In this document: piece by piece, positions 16,375-24,458 of the stretch
How positions within the stretch are numbered: position 1 is the first letter of the stretch
How the letters are laid out: each line of letters opens with the position of its first letter
Source of the DNA: Betaproteobacteria bacterium
GTDB lineage: Bacteria; Pseudomonadota; Gammaproteobacteria; Burkholderiales; SG8-39
Direction: 5' to 3'
DNA: 64,000 nt
Assembly (NCBI GenBank): GCA_005881575.1
Contig: VBCA01000019.1
Coordinates: 90,644 to 154,643, forward strand
The notes under the pieces: generated by a model
What the model saw: the letters and a program-made list of their open reading frames with translations, nothing else
What the model was told of the DNA's origin: nothing
The model's database searches: none
Program-made: the position numbers and the translations under genes

Positions 16375-16596
16375 CGTTTTAAGGCCTTTTCGTACGGTGT
16401 CTCCGTTCGGTTACATCAAAATCCCTGCACGTCCGGTCGCCATGCGGATTGAGCCTGACAGTAATGCCCCGCGATATTTTTGTAATCTCACAATTCGATA
16501 CATTTCTGGTCAATTTTATGTTCGATCCGGGAAAAATGTGTCTTATGTCTCGTCTTGCGATAGTAATAGCAATAGGATATTCGCTACGAATTGATA

Positions 16597-17379
16597 ATGG
16601 GTGCAACTTCGATCACAAGTGCGCTGTGGGGAGGCTACCGAGGATGTTCCCAATCTCTAATGACCAACATCCGGACTCAATACAAAGAGGTCTACGCGCC
16701 TCGTACTATCTCCAAGGGGCTTCTCAAAGCTCTTGTGGAGGCACTCGTCGACTTCAAGCCCGGGCTGCCTACTGCATCTAGGAAGATCAAGGCCAGGGCG
16801 ATCAGCCCCGGAAAGACCACCGAACTGGAAGGGCCGGAGTCCTGGAAGGTAACCGATCCCCATTCCTTGGCCGAGCTCGAACACCTGCGCGTGGAACTCT
16901 TCCTCGCGTCGGCGGAACACCGCAGATGCGAGCTTCACGTTGAATTTCGGGGCGGACACATCTCATTAAGCGTATCGGATGAGACCGGCTGGGGCAAAAG
17001 TGTTTTTGAGGATGCCCTCAATCTGCTCGGCTCTTTGGGAATCTCCTCGAAAGGGCTCAACGAAAGACTGAGAAGAGCATACGGTCTACTCGACATCTTC
17101 CAGAACGTTCTCCTGGTGCTCTCGGTGGCGGTTTTTGCAGTTTGGGTCACCGGTAAAGGGATAAGTTATCTTTACGCGTGCCTGGCGCTGTTCATTGCCG
17201 GCGTCATGCCGGCGATGATCCGTTCGTTCCATTTCTTTTCTCCACCCAAGAAAGCTCCGATCATTCAGGAAACGGTCGCCAAGAGCAGGAACTTTCCATG
17301 GACGGAAGCCACCGCGGTCGTCTCTTTCCTTGCGGGCGTGCTTCAATTGGTAAAAGCGCTGGTTGCCATCGTCTGGTGA
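16597..17379 (+). CDS. Unrecognised protein with C-terminal membrane helices
   Basis: About 260 residues; I do not recognise the family. The N-terminal 170 residues are soluble and mixed in charge; then comes a helical hairpin of two hydrophobic segments ('VLLVLSVAVFAVWVTG' and 'LYACLALFIAGVMPAMIRSF'), a loop containing 'FFSPPKKAPIIQETVAKS', and a last hydrophobic segment 'ATAVVSFLAGVLQLVKALVA'. The start is uncertain: ATG 16597 or ATG 16660, neither with a good ribosome binding site. The gene and its upstream 200 bases are visibly less GC-rich and use more rare codons than their neighbours, which suggests recent acquisition. A role in membrane-associated sensing or defence is possible but not supported by any motif. 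Confidence 0.6.
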   Translation: MGATSITSALWGGYRGCSQSLMTNIRTQYKEVYAPRTISKGLLKALVEALVDFKPGLPTASRKIKARAISPGKTTELEGPESWKVTDPHSLAELEHLRVELFLASAEHRRCELHVEFRGGHISLSVSDETGWGKSVFEDALNLLGSLGISSKGLNERLRRAYGLLDIFQNVLLVLSVAVFAVWVTGKGISYLYACLALFIAGVMPAMIRSFHFFSPPKKAPIIQETVAKSRNFPWTEATAVVSFLAGVLQLVKALVAIVW

Positions 17380-17431
17380 GGGAACCCCATCCGCTTCATT
17401 GCTTGCCCGGAGCCGCGCACGGACCCGGAAA

Positions 17432-17447
17432 ATTACAAAAATGTAAT
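17432..17447. promoter_or_regulatory. Palindromic operator-like site upstream of the CzcE-like gene
   Basis: ATTACAAAAATGTAAT is a perfect 6-bp inverted repeat around a four-A spacer, in a GC-rich background, 110 bases upstream of the CzcE-like gene. The TTACA-N4-TGTAA arrangement is like binding sites of heavy-metal response regulators of the CopR/CusR/CzcR group; that comparison is inference from memory of such boxes. Confidence 0.4.
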
Positions 17448-17556
17448 GGGCCGGTCACGTCTGCGTTCGGAAGGAATTTCTAGAGTGGATGCCTGCCCGG
17501 GGTGAACTACTTTCTGGATCCACCGGGTGTGACCCATCTCTCTGAAAGGAAGCGCC

Positions 17557-17886
17557 ATGAGATTGTTTGTTTCTGCTGCCGCAGCATTGACCCTTTCCGC
17601 CGCGAGCCTTGCCGTCAACGCCAGCATGACCCAGGCCGATGTGTTCGGCAAGCCTGCACAAGCGTCGGCCGCGCAGCGAACCATCGTCATCGATACCAAG
17701 ACCCGATGGATCACGGTTGAGCGCGGCGACGTCGTGAAGTTCGTCGCGAACGGACAGGAATTCGCCTGGGCCTTCAACGGCCTGGCTTCCTCGTTCGAGC
17801 TGAACCGCGTCGCGCCTTCCGGTGTACTCGATCGGAACCTCAAGGTCTATGTCTGGCCCAACGCCGAGGACATGGCGGACAAATAA
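17557..17886 (+). CDS. CzcE-like periplasmic metal-binding protein
   Basis: 109 residues: a signal peptide of about 22 residues (MRLFVSAAAALTLSAASLAV-NAS) and a small beta-rich domain. The pattern 'ADVFGKPAQASAAQRTIVID' followed by 'WITVERGDVVKFVANGQEFA' and 'FELNRVAPSG' matches CzcE, the periplasmic copper-binding protein of heavy-metal resistance operons in Cupriavidus. AAGGAAGCGCC precedes the ATG. No Czc/Cop pump genes are nearby, so it is a stand-alone relative. An operator-like palindrome lies upstream. I see no Cys or Met cluster, and only few His, so its metal affinity is uncertain. Confidence 0.75.
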   Translation: MRLFVSAAAALTLSAASLAVNASMTQADVFGKPAQASAAQRTIVIDTKTRWITVERGDVVKFVANGQEFAWAFNGLASSFELNRVAPSGVLDRNLKVYVWPNAEDMADK

Positions 17887-17933
17887 ATATTTCTTGCCGC
17901 CCGTTTCGGCGGCGGTCGGCCTCTTCCTTTTCC

Positions 17934-17966
17934 CCCGAGCTGTACGGCTCGGGCTGCCGGCTTTTT
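17934..17966 (+). terminator. Probable intrinsic terminator after the CzcE-like gene
   Basis: A perfect 7-bp stem CCCGAGC - TGTACG - GCTCGGG is followed after eight bases by TTTTT. A second hairpin, GCCGCC - CGTTTC - GGCGGC, sits just upstream at 17896-17913 and is followed by a T-rich stretch. Together they probably end the CzcE-like transcript before the kinase gene. Confidence 0.5.
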
Positions 17967-18056
17967 CGCGAAAATTCACCTGCGCCCGCCTTTCGCCGGG
18001 ATATGACACAATCATCGCCATAATTCGAATCGCCGCGTTGCAGACGGGGAGAGCGT

Positions 18057-19349
18057 GTGTCGGACCCTGCCGTTCAGATGGACCTGAGCCTTCAGGTCGG
18101 GAAGTACGACGTCCAGAAGGCGATCGGCAAGGGCGCGACAGGTACGGTGTACCTCGCCAAGGATACCTTTACCGGGGGTGAAGTCGCGCTCAAGACGATC
18201 GAGCCCGAAGTATTCCGGGATCCCGAATTCGGTACGGTGTACCGCTCGCAGTTCCAGAACGAGGCTTCGCTTGCCGGAAAGCTCCGGCATCCGCACATCG
18301 TGGCGATCCTCGACGCTGTGGTCCAGGAAGACTCCGGCTACATCGCCATGGAGTACGTCAAGGGGGGCGATCTTTCCAGGCACGTCGCTGCGGGTAAGCT
18401 TCTCCCGGTCGCCGATGTTTTGCAGATCGCGTTCAAGTGCTGCGGGGCACTCGAGTACGCGGCCAAGGAAGGTATCGTTCACAGCGACATCAAGCCGACG
18501 AACCTCATGTTGGCCGAAGGCACGGAGGTGAAGATCTCGGACTTCGGCGCGGCTTACCTGCGCAAGAGTCAGGTTGTGCAGACCGCGGCGATGGGTTCGC
18601 CCTACTACATGTCACCCGAGCAGATTTCGGGCGAGGAGATCGACTTCCACAGCGACATGTACTCGCTGGGTGTGTCGCTCTATGAGCTCCTCACCGGCAA
18701 GAAGCCCTTCACCGCGGAGACGATCGAGGCGCTGGTGCAGAAAATCCAGAACCAGGATCCGATCCCGCCGAGCAGCGTGCGGTCCGGATTGCCTAAGTTC
18801 GTGGACCCCGTCGTCCTGCGGGCGATGGCAAAAAAGCCCGAGCGCCGCTATCCGAGCTGGGCAGAGTTCGCGCTGGAGCTCTCCAAGATCGTCCAGCAGA
18901 CACTTCCGCCCGGCGTCGTTCCCGATAGCGAGAAATACGTCGCGCTGAGGAAAGTCGAGATGCTCGCAGCCCTCTCGGATACGGAATTCTGGGAGCTTGC
19001 GCGAGCCGGCGACTGGGCGCGCGTCGGGCCCAATCAGACGATCGTGAACGAGAACTCAAAAGGAAAGAGCTTCTATTTCATCGGCAAGGGGCAAGCCAAG
19101 GTGACCCGTCAGGGGCGTCTGCTCAACATGATCAACGAGGGCGAGTGCTTCGGCGAGATGGCATACATTCGCGGCGGCGAGGTCCCGCGGAACGCGACGG
19201 TGGATTCGGTGACGGAGCTTCTGCTCGCCAAATTCAGACCCGACGCATTCAACAAGATGAGCGTCGGCGCTCAGCTCTATCTGACCCGCGCGCTGGCGCG
19301 CAACCTCGCTGACCGGCTGGAACTCGCCAATACCCGTATCGGGCGGTGA
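18057..19349 (+). CDS. Hanks-type Ser/Thr protein kinase fused to a cyclic-nucleotide-binding domain
   Basis: 430 residues from a GTG start. Kinase domain at about 17-275: glycine loop 'IGKGATGTVYLAK', lysine K46 in 'VALK', catalytic 'HSDIKPTNL' with D144, DFG at 162 ('KISDFGAAYL'), and 'GSPYYMSPEQISG'. The Arg of the HRD motif is Ser, so this is a non-RD kinase that should not need activation-loop phosphorylation. Residues about 305-425 form a cNMP domain ('FYFIGKGQAKVTRQGRLLNM', 'GECFGEMAYIRGGEVPRNAT'). No membrane segment or PASTA repeat is present. Kinase activity gated by a cyclic nucleotide, as in eukaryotic PKG but with reversed domain order, is a reasonable inference. Confidence 0.9.
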   Translation: MSDPAVQMDLSLQVGKYDVQKAIGKGATGTVYLAKDTFTGGEVALKTIEPEVFRDPEFGTVYRSQFQNEASLAGKLRHPHIVAILDAVVQEDSGYIAMEYVKGGDLSRHVAAGKLLPVADVLQIAFKCCGALEYAAKEGIVHSDIKPTNLMLAEGTEVKISDFGAAYLRKSQVVQTAAMGSPYYMSPEQISGEEIDFHSDMYSLGVSLYELLTGKKPFTAETIEALVQKIQNQDPIPPSSVRSGLPKFVDPVVLRAMAKKPERRYPSWAEFALELSKIVQQTLPPGVVPDSEKYVALRKVEMLAALSDTEFWELARAGDWARVGPNQTIVNENSKGKSFYFIGKGQAKVTRQGRLLNMINEGECFGEMAYIRGGEVPRNATVDSVTELLLAKFRPDAFNKMSVGAQLYLTRALARNLADRLELANTRIGR

Positions 19350-19369
19350 TTACCGCTCGGTCGCCCGGC

Positions 19370-21079
19370 ATGAAAATCGATTGGGACGTTCCGGTCAGGA
19401 TGGACGACGGCCTAGTGCTCCGCGCCGACGTGTTCTGCCCCGCGGCGGAAGGGCGCTATCCCGTGATTCTTTCCTACGGCCCGTACGGCAAGGGGCTCGC
19501 GTTCCAGGAGGGCTACAAGACGGCATGGGAAATCATGGCGCGCGACTATCCGGACGCGGTCGCTGGCAGCAGCAACCAATACGCCAACTGGGAAGTGGTC
19601 GATCCCGAAAAATGGGTGCCCGACGGCTACGTCTGCATGAGGGTCGATTCGCGCGGAGCCGGACGCTCGCCGGGCTATCTGTGCCACAACAACGCACGCG
19701 AGACCCGCGACATCCACCTGTGCATCGAGTGGGCGGCGGCGCAAGCCTGGTGCAGCGGAAAAGTCGGGATGAACGGAATCTCGTACTACGCGAGCAACCA
19801 GTGGCGCGCGGCCGCGTCGCGGCCCCCTCACCTCGCGGCGATCTGCGTGTGGGAAGGCTGGAACGACGCCTACCGCGAGAGCGCGCGCCACGGCGGCATC
19901 ATCTGCAGCTTCCGCAAGAACTGGCAGGACATGCAGGTGAAGACGGTGCAGCACGGGCAGGGCGAGCGCGGCGCGAAGAGCCGCGTCACGGGCGAGCTCG
20001 TCTGCGGTCCCGAGACGCTGTCGCCGGATGAGCTGGAGAAGAACCGCGAGGACATGTGGCAGGCGTTCCTCTCGCGCGAGCTCTGGGGTCCGTACTACGC
20101 CGAGCGCAGCCCCGATCTTTCCAAGGTGACCGTGCCGCTGCTCTCGGCGGCGAACTGGGGCGGTCAGGGGCTCCACACGCGCGGCAACTTCGAGGGCTTC
20201 GTGGGGGCCGCGTCGAAGCAGAAGTGGCTGGAAGTGCACGCCGGCTCTCACTGGGCACCGTTCTACACCGACTACGGAGTCAAGCTCCAGAAACGCTTCT
20301 TCGATCATTTTCTGAAAGGCGCGGCCAACGGCTGGGACAAGCAACCGCGGGTGCAGCTGCAGGTGAGGCATCCCGGCGAGAAATTCGTCCTGCGCCACGA
20401 GAACGAATGGCCGCTCGCGCGAACGAAGTGGACGCACTTCCACCTCGATCCGGGGGAGATGAGGCTGTCCACGGTGCCCTTTGCCGGCGAACGGTCCATT
20501 GACTACGATGCGATGGGCGAAGGCCTGACCTTCTCCACGCCTCCGCACGAGCGCGAAACGGAGATCACCGGGCCTTCGGCGCTCAAGCTCTTCGTTTCCT
20601 CCTCGACCTCCGACGCCGACATCTTCGCCGTGCTGCGCGTCTTCGACCAAAAGGGAAAGGAAGTCTCGTTCTACGGAGCGCTCGACCCGCGCACGCCCGT
20701 CGGGCAGGGCTGGTTGCGCGCGTCGCACAGAAAGCTCGACCCTAAACGCTCGCTGCCTTACCGCCCCTTCCACGCGCACGACGAGAAGCAAGCCTTGAAG
20801 CCGGGCGAAGTGGTCGAGCTCGATATCGAGATCTGGCCGACCTGCATCGTCGTTCCGGCGGGCTATCGCATCGCGATCACGATCCGCGGACGGGACTATG
20901 AGCACGACGGCGAAGCGGCATCCCTCTCCAACATGAAAAATCCCATGCGCGGCTGCGGGCCCTTCATCCACGACGACGAGGTCGACCGCCCGCCCGCGAT
21001 CTTCGGCGGGAAGGTCACCTTGCACTTCGGCCCGGGACGGCGCTCGAGCGTCTTGCTGCCCGTGATTCCCCCGAAGTAG
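19370..21079 (+). CDS. CocE/NonD-family alpha/beta hydrolase (copy 1)
   Basis: 569 residues from ATG 19370; a GTG at 19346 that overlaps the kinase stop is an alternative. N-terminal X-Pro dipeptidyl-peptidase S15-type catalytic domain with 'MRVDSRGAGRSPG' and the nucleophile Ser in 'KVGMNGISYYASNQW', then the C-terminal jelly-roll domain of the family ('LKLFVSSSTSDADIFAVLRV', 'GWLRASHRKLDP', 'GYRIAITIRGRDYEHDGE'). The family cleaves esters or amides of acylated small molecules such as cocaine and glutaryl-cephalosporins. A paralogue of almost the same length sits at 50401-52113. The next hydrolase gene starts 4 bases after its stop. Confidence 0.88.
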   Translation: MKIDWDVPVRMDDGLVLRADVFCPAAEGRYPVILSYGPYGKGLAFQEGYKTAWEIMARDYPDAVAGSSNQYANWEVVDPEKWVPDGYVCMRVDSRGAGRSPGYLCHNNARETRDIHLCIEWAAAQAWCSGKVGMNGISYYASNQWRAAASRPPHLAAICVWEGWNDAYRESARHGGIICSFRKNWQDMQVKTVQHGQGERGAKSRVTGELVCGPETLSPDELEKNREDMWQAFLSRELWGPYYAERSPDLSKVTVPLLSAANWGGQGLHTRGNFEGFVGAASKQKWLEVHAGSHWAPFYTDYGVKLQKRFFDHFLKGAANGWDKQPRVQLQVRHPGEKFVLRHENEWPLARTKWTHFHLDPGEMRLSTVPFAGERSIDYDAMGEGLTFSTPPHERETEITGPSALKLFVSSSTSDADIFAVLRVFDQKGKEVSFYGALDPRTPVGQGWLRASHRKLDPKRSLPYRPFHAHDEKQALKPGEVVELDIEIWPTCIVVPAGYRIAITIRGRDYEHDGEAASLSNMKNPMRGCGPFIHDDEVDRPPAIFGGKVTLHFGPGRRSSVLLPVIPPK

Positions 21080-21083
21080 TCGC

Positions 21084-21920
21084 ATGCGCGCCGAGCTCGT
21101 CTCCATCCCTACTGATGCGATTCCGCTCGACGGCTTGTACTACGGGCCCGAGGGCAAGGCCACGGGCGCGGCACTGCTGTTTCACGGCAACACCATGAAC
21201 TTCTATGTCGGCGCGCCGCGCTTCCTGCCGCCCGTGCTGGTGAAGCTCGGCCTGGCGTGCTTGACGTTCAATCGCCGCGGGCACGACATCCTCAGCACCC
21301 GCGCGAGCCGCATCGCCGAAGGCGGCGCCTACCAATTAGCACACGAAGGCATCGAGGACAACCGGCTGGCCGCGCGCTGGTTGGCGGCTCGGGGATTTCC
21401 GGCTCCGGTCGTTATCGGGCACAGCAACGGCGGCATGCTTGCCGTGCGGCATGTCGCCGATCATCCGGAAACGCCGGCGCTCGTGCTCCTGTCCGCGCAC
21501 GGCGGCGGCAAGAACATCGTGCAGAGGGGCGCCGGGAGCGGGCTCATGGTGGGCGACCGCATCGAGGACTTCGCCGCGCGGGCGCGCGACATGGTGAAAG
21601 CGGGCCGCGGCCGCGAGCTGATGCTGATGCCGGGCTGGTGGTACGCGATCAGCGCGGAGAGCTTCCTCGACCGGCTAACCGAGACGCCGGACACGCTCGA
21701 GCTCGCACCCAGGGTGAAGTGTCCGACGCTCTACGTCCGCGGAGACCGGGAGCCGCGCGCGAGCTACCCCGCCGAAGACTTCAAGGCCCGCGCCGGAGGC
21801 CCGTGCACCGTGGAGATCGTCCCCGACTGCGACCACTTCTACAACGGGCGCGAGGAACAGATCCAGGCGATCGTCTCGTCGTGGCTCGCGAAGGTATTGC
21901 ATTTGGACGCCACGGGGTAG
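21084..21920 (+). CDS. Alpha/beta hydrolase
   Basis: 278 residues. Fold landmarks in order: oxyanion region 'AALLFHGNTMNFYVG', 'CLTFNRRGHDILST', nucleophile elbow 'VVIGHSNGGMLAVRH', acid in 'LYVRGDREPRASY', and His in 'VPDCDHFYNGREE'. The size and the final strand-helix arrangement suggest a small-molecule esterase or lipase rather than a peptidase. It follows the CocE-type gene after 4 bases, so the two hydrolases are very probably co-transcribed and could act on successive bonds of one substrate. Signal peptide absent: cytoplasmic. Confidence 0.85.
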   Translation: MRAELVSIPTDAIPLDGLYYGPEGKATGAALLFHGNTMNFYVGAPRFLPPVLVKLGLACLTFNRRGHDILSTRASRIAEGGAYQLAHEGIEDNRLAARWLAARGFPAPVVIGHSNGGMLAVRHVADHPETPALVLLSAHGGGKNIVQRGAGSGLMVGDRIEDFAARARDMVKAGRGRELMLMPGWWYAISAESFLDRLTETPDTLELAPRVKCPTLYVRGDREPRASYPAEDFKARAGGPCTVEIVPDCDHFYNGREEQIQAIVSSWLAKVLHLDATG

Positions 21921-21965
21921 CAGATGCCGTCGCACAAAGGAGGTTGTCAGGAGGGTTCCCTTGAA

Positions 21966-22319
21966 TCACTTCTGCTTGTCCTTCACCAAATCGTACGTGA
22001 TATCACGGTCCAGCCCGATGGGCCAATATATCAGGGCAAGAGGTGGCCAGAATATTGAAACCACACGGAACCTTGTGCGTAGTCGTCCTTGTTTAATCAC
22101 CCTTCCATCTTTCTCAAGCTTGTATTGCACGCCACCCGCGGCTGTCCAGAAGAATGGACGTGTGTCCACCGTTCCATCTTTTTGAACCTGCTCAGGCTGG
22201 GGGCGGTCGTGGAGGTAGAGCTTTGAGCCTTGCGGCACTACGAAGCGTCCGTATGTGGAGCAACCAACTAGGAACCCGCTTAGGATGCCAACGCATAGCA
22301 GCTTGTATCGCTGTTTCAT
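21966..22319 (-). CDS. Small lipoprotein of unknown function
   Basis: 117 residues from ATG 22319, preceded by AAGGAACGAT. A type II signal sequence 'LCVGILSGFLVGC|STYGRF' has a lipobox (LVGC) at about residue 20, so the mature protein should be lipid-anchored. After it come 'VVPQGSKLYLHDRPQPEQVQ' and 'FFWTAAGGVQYKLEKDGRVI', then a hydrophobic stretch 'VVSIFWPPLALIYWPIGLDR' near the C-terminus that could insert in a membrane. I do not recognise the family. The gene is less GC-rich than its neighbours and is convergent with the alpha/beta hydrolase gene. Confidence 0.7.
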   Translation of the reverse strand: MKQRYKLLCVGILSGFLVGCSTYGRFVVPQGSKLYLHDRPQPEQVQKDGTVDTRPFFWTAAGGVQYKLEKDGRVIKQGRLRTRFRVVSIFWPPLALIYWPIGLDRDITYDLVKDKQK

Positions 22320-22494
22320 ATCGTTCCTTTCTGATCTTGTCAATCGGACACCGCGGAAAAATCAGACCGCACAAGATTACTCCCAATTGCCGGGCTAGGA
22401 AATGCGCGGAGATGCGGGTTTGCCCGATATATTTCTTACGGGAACCAGGACACGGTTTTACCTGGTTGAGGGCCCAAGGACTCCCGGTTGCCGG

Positions 22495-22514
22495 ATTCCC
22501 GCTTGCGCGGGAAT
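22495..22514. repeat. Short palindromic interspersed repeat
   Basis: ATTCCCGCTTGCGCGGGAAT is a perfect 8-bp inverted repeat with a TTGC loop, followed by GACAGG. This is the core of a palindrome found scattered between genes in many proteobacteria (its chance translation is '..IPACAGMT..'). It sits in the leader between the lipoprotein gene and a Bug gene, 60 bases before the Bug start. Confidence 0.7.
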
Positions 22515-22575
22515 GACAGGGGTGATCTCCGCTCGTAGAATGACGAAGCGTCGGAATCGGGTGAGGAGAGCGAAG

Positions 22576-23541
22576 ATGAGACAGCTCCGCGTATTCGCGC
22601 TTGCAGCGTTCGCCCTGGGATTCGCCCCCGCTGTGCTCGCGCAGTCCTGGCCCTCCAAGCCGATCAAGATCGTCATACCTTTTCCGCCCGGCAACACCAT
22701 GGACATCATGACGCGCCTGATCGGGCCGAAGATGACCGAGCGGCTAGGCCAGCCTATCGTGGCCGAGAACCGCCCCGGGGCGAGCGGGATGCTCGGGCTC
22801 GATTTCGTGGCCAAAGCCGCGCCCGACGGCTACACCATCGCAGCGGGTCAGGGCGGCAATCTCACGGTCCTGCCGCATACGAGCAAGAACATCAGCTACG
22901 ATCCGCTGAAGGACTTCGCACCGATCGCGGTGTCGACGACGAATTACCTCGGGATCGTCGCCAACCCCGAGGTGCCGTTCAAGTCGGTCGCGGAAATGAT
23001 CGCCTACGCCAAGGCCAACCCCGGCAAGCTCACGGTGGCCACGAACGGCGAGGGCGGCTTTCCCCACCTCGCGTTCGAGCATCTGCGCCTCATGGGAGGT
23101 TTCAGCTTCACGCACGTTCCGTACAAAGGCTCGGCGGCGATCGCGACCGACGTGATCGGAGGGCAGGTCCAGGCGGCGATCGACGGCATCACCGGCCTCA
23201 CGCCGCATGTCCGCTCGGGCCGCCTGCGCCTGCTTGCGATCACGAACAGGACGCGCGTTCCGCTCTGGCCCGACACGCCGGCGGCGGCGGAGACGGTTCA
23301 AGGCTACGAATCGGGCGGCTGGTTCGGCTACGTCGCGCCGGCGGGAACGCCGCGCGCGATCGTCCTGAAGCTGAACGAAGAGATCAACCGCGCGATGAAG
23401 CTGCCCGACGTGAGCGACAAGCTCGTAACCGCCGGACTGATCGTCGTCGCCGAATCGCCGGAATACTTCGGCGAGGTCATCCGCAGCGATTACGCCAAGT
23501 ACGGCAAGCTCGTGCGCGACATCGGATTTCAGCCGCAGTGA
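22576..23541 (+). CDS. Bug-family TTT solute-binding protein (upstream of the S1/P1 nuclease)
   Basis: 321 residues from ATG 22576, which has GGAGAG at the right distance; the open frame runs further upstream only through the palindromic repeat. Signal peptide ends 'GFAPAVLAQ|SWP'. Core: 'KPIKIVIPFPPGNTMDIMTR', with Asn-Thr-Met-Asp where other copies have Gly-Gly-x-x-Asp, 'IVAENRPGASGMLG', 'TAAPDGYTI'-type 'KAAPDGYTIAAG', and 'FTHVPYKGSAAIA'. The nuclease start is 16 bases downstream. Confidence 0.92.
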   Translation: MRQLRVFALAAFALGFAPAVLAQSWPSKPIKIVIPFPPGNTMDIMTRLIGPKMTERLGQPIVAENRPGASGMLGLDFVAKAAPDGYTIAAGQGGNLTVLPHTSKNISYDPLKDFAPIAVSTTNYLGIVANPEVPFKSVAEMIAYAKANPGKLTVATNGEGGFPHLAFEHLRLMGGFSFTHVPYKGSAAIATDVIGGQVQAAIDGITGLTPHVRSGRLRLLAITNRTRVPLWPDTPAAAETVQGYESGGWFGYVAPAGTPRAIVLKLNEEINRAMKLPDVSDKLVTAGLIVVAESPEYFGEVIRSDYAKYGKLVRDIGFQPQ

Positions 23542-23557
23542 CGGACACCACAATCTC

Positions 23558-24427
23558 TTGCTGAACTCGCGGGTCCTTTGCGCGCTCCTCGCGCTTTCGC
23601 CGACGCAAACCGCTCTTGCTTGGGGCCCGGAGGGACATCGCATGGTGGGCGAGATCGCGGCCCGCTACACCGGGCCGAAGGCCAATGCGGAAATCCTGGG
23701 CCTGCTCAAGAACGACCGCCTCGCCGACGGTCAGCCCTCCGGCCGGCGCACTCTCGGCGAAGTCGCGAACTGGGCCGACGAAATCAAGGACACGGAGTGG
23801 GGAAAGCGGCGCGCTTCGTGGCACTACGACGACGTCCCGCTGTGCGAGGCCGCGGAGTACTCGAAGTACTGCCGCGGCGGACGGTGCGCTTCCGCGCAGC
23901 TCGCCCGTCAAATCGAAATCCTCGGCAACGAGCGGGCGAGGCCCGGCCAGCGCAACGAGGCTCTAAAGTGGGTCGTGCATCTGGTGGGCGACCTCCACCA
24001 ACCGCTGCACGCCGCCAGCCGGGGCGACCGCGGGGGGAACCGGGTGCGGGTGTCCTTCTTCGGAGAGCGCGACAACCCGCCCTACGGTACTCTCAACCTG
24101 CACGCCGTCTGGGACGAGAGCATGGTGCGCAGGCTGATCGCGGATCGCGGCGGCGAGCGCGCCATCGTTTCCGCGCCGATCACGGACGGGAACAGGAACG
24201 CGTGGGAAAAGGGCTCGATTTCCGATTGGACGGCCGAGAGCCACCGGATCGCGAGAGACGCCGTCTATCCGCTGCTCCCGGTCGCGGCCTCGTGCTCACG
24301 CAAGATCGTAGAGGTGGTCGCGATCGACCAGGCCTACTACGCAAGAGCGGCCCCTCTGATCGAAGTACAGATCAGAAGGGCCGGCGTTCGGCTCGCGCGG
24401 GTGCTGAACGAAACGCTGGGCCGGTGA
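23558..24427 (+). CDS. S1/P1-type zinc nuclease (exported)
   Basis: 289 residues from a TTG start. The signal peptide ends 'SPTQTALA|WGPEGHRMVG', leaving Trp as first mature residue; in S1/P1 nucleases this N-terminal Trp ligates zinc through its main chain, so the cut site is fixed by function. Further zinc ligands are present: His in 'EGHRMV', Asp in 'NWADEIK', His in 'SWHYDDVP', 'HLVGDLHQPLHAA' and 'LHAVWDESMV'. The enzyme degrades single-stranded DNA and RNA and has 3'-nucleotidase activity; in the periplasm or outside it would serve phosphate and nucleoside scavenging. Family length is normal. Confidence 0.9.
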   Translation: MLNSRVLCALLALSPTQTALAWGPEGHRMVGEIAARYTGPKANAEILGLLKNDRLADGQPSGRRTLGEVANWADEIKDTEWGKRRASWHYDDVPLCEAAEYSKYCRGGRCASAQLARQIEILGNERARPGQRNEALKWVVHLVGDLHQPLHAASRGDRGGNRVRVSFFGERDNPPYGTLNLHAVWDESMVRRLIADRGGERAIVSAPITDGNRNAWEKGSISDWTAESHRIARDAVYPLLPVAASCSRKIVEVVAIDQAYYARAAPLIEVQIRRAGVRLARVLNETLGR

Positions 24428-24458
24428 CGCCGCGAAACTCAACCGAGGGGAGGGAACG

